54,284 bases of DNA from Thioalkalivibrio versutus (GTDB lineage: Bacteria; Pseudomonadota; Gammaproteobacteria; Ectothiorhodospirales; Ectothiorhodospiraceae), in NCBI RefSeq assembly GCF_001999325.1, contig NZ_MVAR01000016.1:1216-55499 (forward strand). The letters are read 5' to 3'. A program made the position numbers and the translations under genes. This document shows positions 52,655 through 54,284 of this stretch, one piece after another (the stretch's first letter is position 1; each line of letters opens with the position of its first letter). Below the pieces are notes generated by a model. That model was not told where the DNA came from and did not search any database. It saw nothing but the letters and a program-made list of their open reading frames with translations.

Positions 52655-53224
52655 TCAGTGGTGGTGACCTTCGTGGCCGTGATGCTCAGGCCCCGGACGA
52701 TCTTCCGCCTCGCCGTGATAACCGCGGGCCTGCCGATAGCGCGCCTTCTGCTCGTCGCTGAGCAATGCGTCCATCTTCAGGTGGTAGGACAGGTGCAGGT
52801 GGCGCAGGCGACCGCGCAGCTCGCCGATCTCGACCGTGAGCGTCTCGATGGTCTCGCTGGAGATCCCGCCCTCCGCAAAGCGCGCGTCCAGTTCCCTTTC
52901 ACCCTCCACGATGCGCCGGCCCAGTTCGCGCGCCTGCTCCCGCATGGTCTCGAACAGCCGCTCGGTCTCGCGGTGTTGTTCGGCCGTCAAGTTCAGTTCC
53001 TCGGCCACCTCCAGCACATGCAGCGGGCCCGGGTAGCCGTGCAGCTCGGCCGGCAGCGCCATCCCCATGCCGCGCCCTTCCAGGAGGTCTTCGGTCTCCT
53101 GCGCGGAGAGTGCCTTGATCTCGCGCTCCTGCAACCCGGAATACGGATTGGCCGCGGCCGATGCGGACATCACCAGCGCAAGGCTCGCGCCCATCAACCC
53201 CGAAAAAGCGATAACACGATGCAT
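52655..53224 (-). CDS. Spy/CpxP-like periplasmic protein with His-rich tail
   Basis: 189 aa. Signal peptide HRVIAFSGLMGASLALVMSA, cleavage ASAAAN. The mature part is an all-helical LTxxQ-type domain: LNLTAEQHRETERLFETMRE near the middle and MDALLSDEQKARYRQARGY near the end, typical of Spy/CpxP/CnrX-like chaperones and metal sensors (here LT-x-E-Q and LSDEQ). It ends with a metal-binding-looking tail (GPEHHGHEGHHH). The longer open frame upstream adds residues before the signal peptide and is rejected. Divergent from the GntP-type permease. Confidence 0.85.
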   Translation of the reverse strand: MHRVIAFSGLMGASLALVMSASAAANPYSGLQEREIKALSAQETEDLLEGRGMGMALPAELHGYPGPLHVLEVAEELNLTAEQHRETERLFETMREQARELGRRIVEGERELDARFAEGGISSETIETLTVEIGELRGRLRHLHLSYHLKMDALLSDEQKARYRQARGYHGEAEDRPGPEHHGHEGHHH

Positions 53225-53348
53225 GCAGGAATCCCCTGGCAAGAAATGGCGTCTGGATTGTAGCGCCCAGACCAATCACGGGACACCGAACCGCTCACGG
53301 ACGTCTAGACTCCGGATCGATACTCATAAAAAGGCAAAAGGACGCGAC

Positions 53349-54284
53349 ATGCTGATTATCGGATTGATTGTGGTCGTCGCCGCGCTGGTGTTCGCCACCG
53401 CGAAACTGCGCGTACATCCGTTCCTCGCCCTGCTGATCGCCGCCTTCGCGATGGCACTCATCGGCGGTATCGCGCCGCGCGAGGCGATCAGTGTCATCAA
53501 CGACGGTTTCGGCAGCACCCTGGGCTACATCGGCATCGTGATCGCCCTGGGCACGATCATCGGGGTCATCCTCGACCGCACCGGAGCGGCCGTGGTGATG
53601 GCGGAGGCGATCATCCGCACGCTGTCCGACCGCTTCCCCACCCTCACGGTCTCGATCATCGGCTACATCGTATCCATCCCGGTGTTCTGCGACTCCGGCT
53701 ACGTCATCCTGAACTCGCTGAAGAACGCGCTGGCCAAGACCGCCGGCATCTCGGTGGTGGCCATGAGTGTCGCGCTGGCGACCGGGCTGTTCGCCACGCA
53801 CAACTTCGTGCCGCCCACCCCCGGCCCGATTGCGGCCGCCAGCAACATCGGCATCGCCGATGCCCTGGGCCTGGTGATCCTGGTGGGGCTGTTCGTCTCC
53901 GCTGTCGCGGCCGCGGTGGGCTGGCTGTGGGCCAGCCGCTACGCGAATGCCAATGACGAAGAGCTGCTGGAACCGGACCCGATCAGCGAGGCCACCGGGC
54001 AGGAGGTCGAGAGGGAAGAGATCAAGCTGGAACACCGCCCGACGACCCTGGGCGCGTTCATGCCCATCCTGGCGCCGATCGTGCTGATCTCCATCGGCTC
54101 CGTCGCCTTGCTGGCCACCCGCGACACCGAGGCCGGGATATTCGCCAACGCACTGATCTTCCTCGGCACCCCGGTCGTGGCGCTGGCCATCGGCGTGATC
54201 TTCGCGCTGCTGCTGATCAAGGGCGCCGGCATCAAGGACCGCTTCCACCAGATGACGGTCGACGCGATCCTGCTGGCGGCCCCG
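53349..54284 (+). CDS. GntP-family gluconate:H+ symporter-like permease (3' end outside window)
   Basis: At least 312 residues; the frame is still open at the window edge. Starts MLIIGLIVVVAALVFATAKL with AGGA before the ATG. GntP hallmarks: LGTIIGVILDRTGAAVVMAE, IVSIPVFCDSGYVILNSL, NALAKTAGIS and HNFVPPTPGPIAAA. Polytopic inner-membrane proton symporter for gluconate or a related sugar acid; the exact substrate is unknown. Full-length members are about 440-450 aa, so roughly 130 residues lie beyond the window. Confidence 0.88.
   Translation, partial: MLIIGLIVVVAALVFATAKLRVHPFLALLIAAFAMALIGGIAPREAISVINDGFGSTLGYIGIVIALGTIIGVILDRTGAAVVMAEAIIRTLSDRFPTLTVSIIGYIVSIPVFCDSGYVILNSLKNALAKTAGISVVAMSVALATGLFATHNFVPPTPGPIAAASNIGIADALGLVILVGLFVSAVAAAVGWLWASRYANANDEELLEPDPISEATGQEVEREEIKLEHRPTTLGAFMPILAPIVLISIGSVALLATRDTEAGIFANALIFLGTPVVALAIGVIFALLLIKGAGIKDRFHQMTVDAILLAAP

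Overview
GC-rich (roughly 65 percent by eye) chromosomal DNA, most like a gammaproteobacterium of the halophilic/alkaliphilic sulfur-oxidiser type (Ectothiorhodospiraceae, Thioalkalivibrio-like). This placement is inferred from the gene mix (NnrS, PEP-CTERM protein, PutA, KatG, acidic proteins) and from the dense small palindromic repeats; no rRNA or tRNA gene is visible to confirm it.

Layout. 1-6.3 kb: ordinary genes (YbhB/PEBP, patatin phospholipase, Smr, universal stress protein, CorA-type transporter, a Gly/Ala-rich secreted protein), separated by composite palindromic repeats called here R1 and R3. 6.3-12.6 kb: a large single-chain MmeI-like restriction-methylation enzyme, then a low-GC block of three single-ORF gene cassettes, each ended by an integron attC-like site, with no integrase in the window (a CALIN-type array). 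A fourth cassette stump ends at a different repeat, R4.

12.6-27.8 kb: a mosaic of unrelated small modules (NERD nuclease plus DUF262/HNH protein; broken ParE plus AsmA; diguanylate cyclase plus ParE remnant; frameshifted membrane protein plus GNAT; PEP-CTERM protein with a sigma-54-type promoter; small YDRDY protein; DUF2254; DUF3634 plus NnrS). Eleven copies of R4, all in the same orientation, sit at the module boundaries, often 4-40 bases after a stop codon and in one case inside the gene end. This repeat-delimited array is the least explained structure in the window.

28-54 kb: mostly conserved chromosomal functions: katG and a glutathione peroxidase, two divergent rhodaneses, a secreted M10-type metalloprotease, membrane and lipoproteins, a TPR protein, DUF6394 plus a two-RCK potassium channel, a molybdopterin oxidoreductase overlapping an ATP-grasp-like gene, a hexose-6-phosphate mutarotase, a RES-Xre toxin-antitoxin pair, PutA, a double-cupin protein, a Spy/CpxP-like protein and the start of a GntP-family permease. 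Repeat R2 is scattered through 16-46 kb.

The likely defence content (MmeI-like enzyme, cassette ORFs, NERD and DUF262 proteins, toxin-antitoxin relics) is concentrated in 6.3-22.5 kb.
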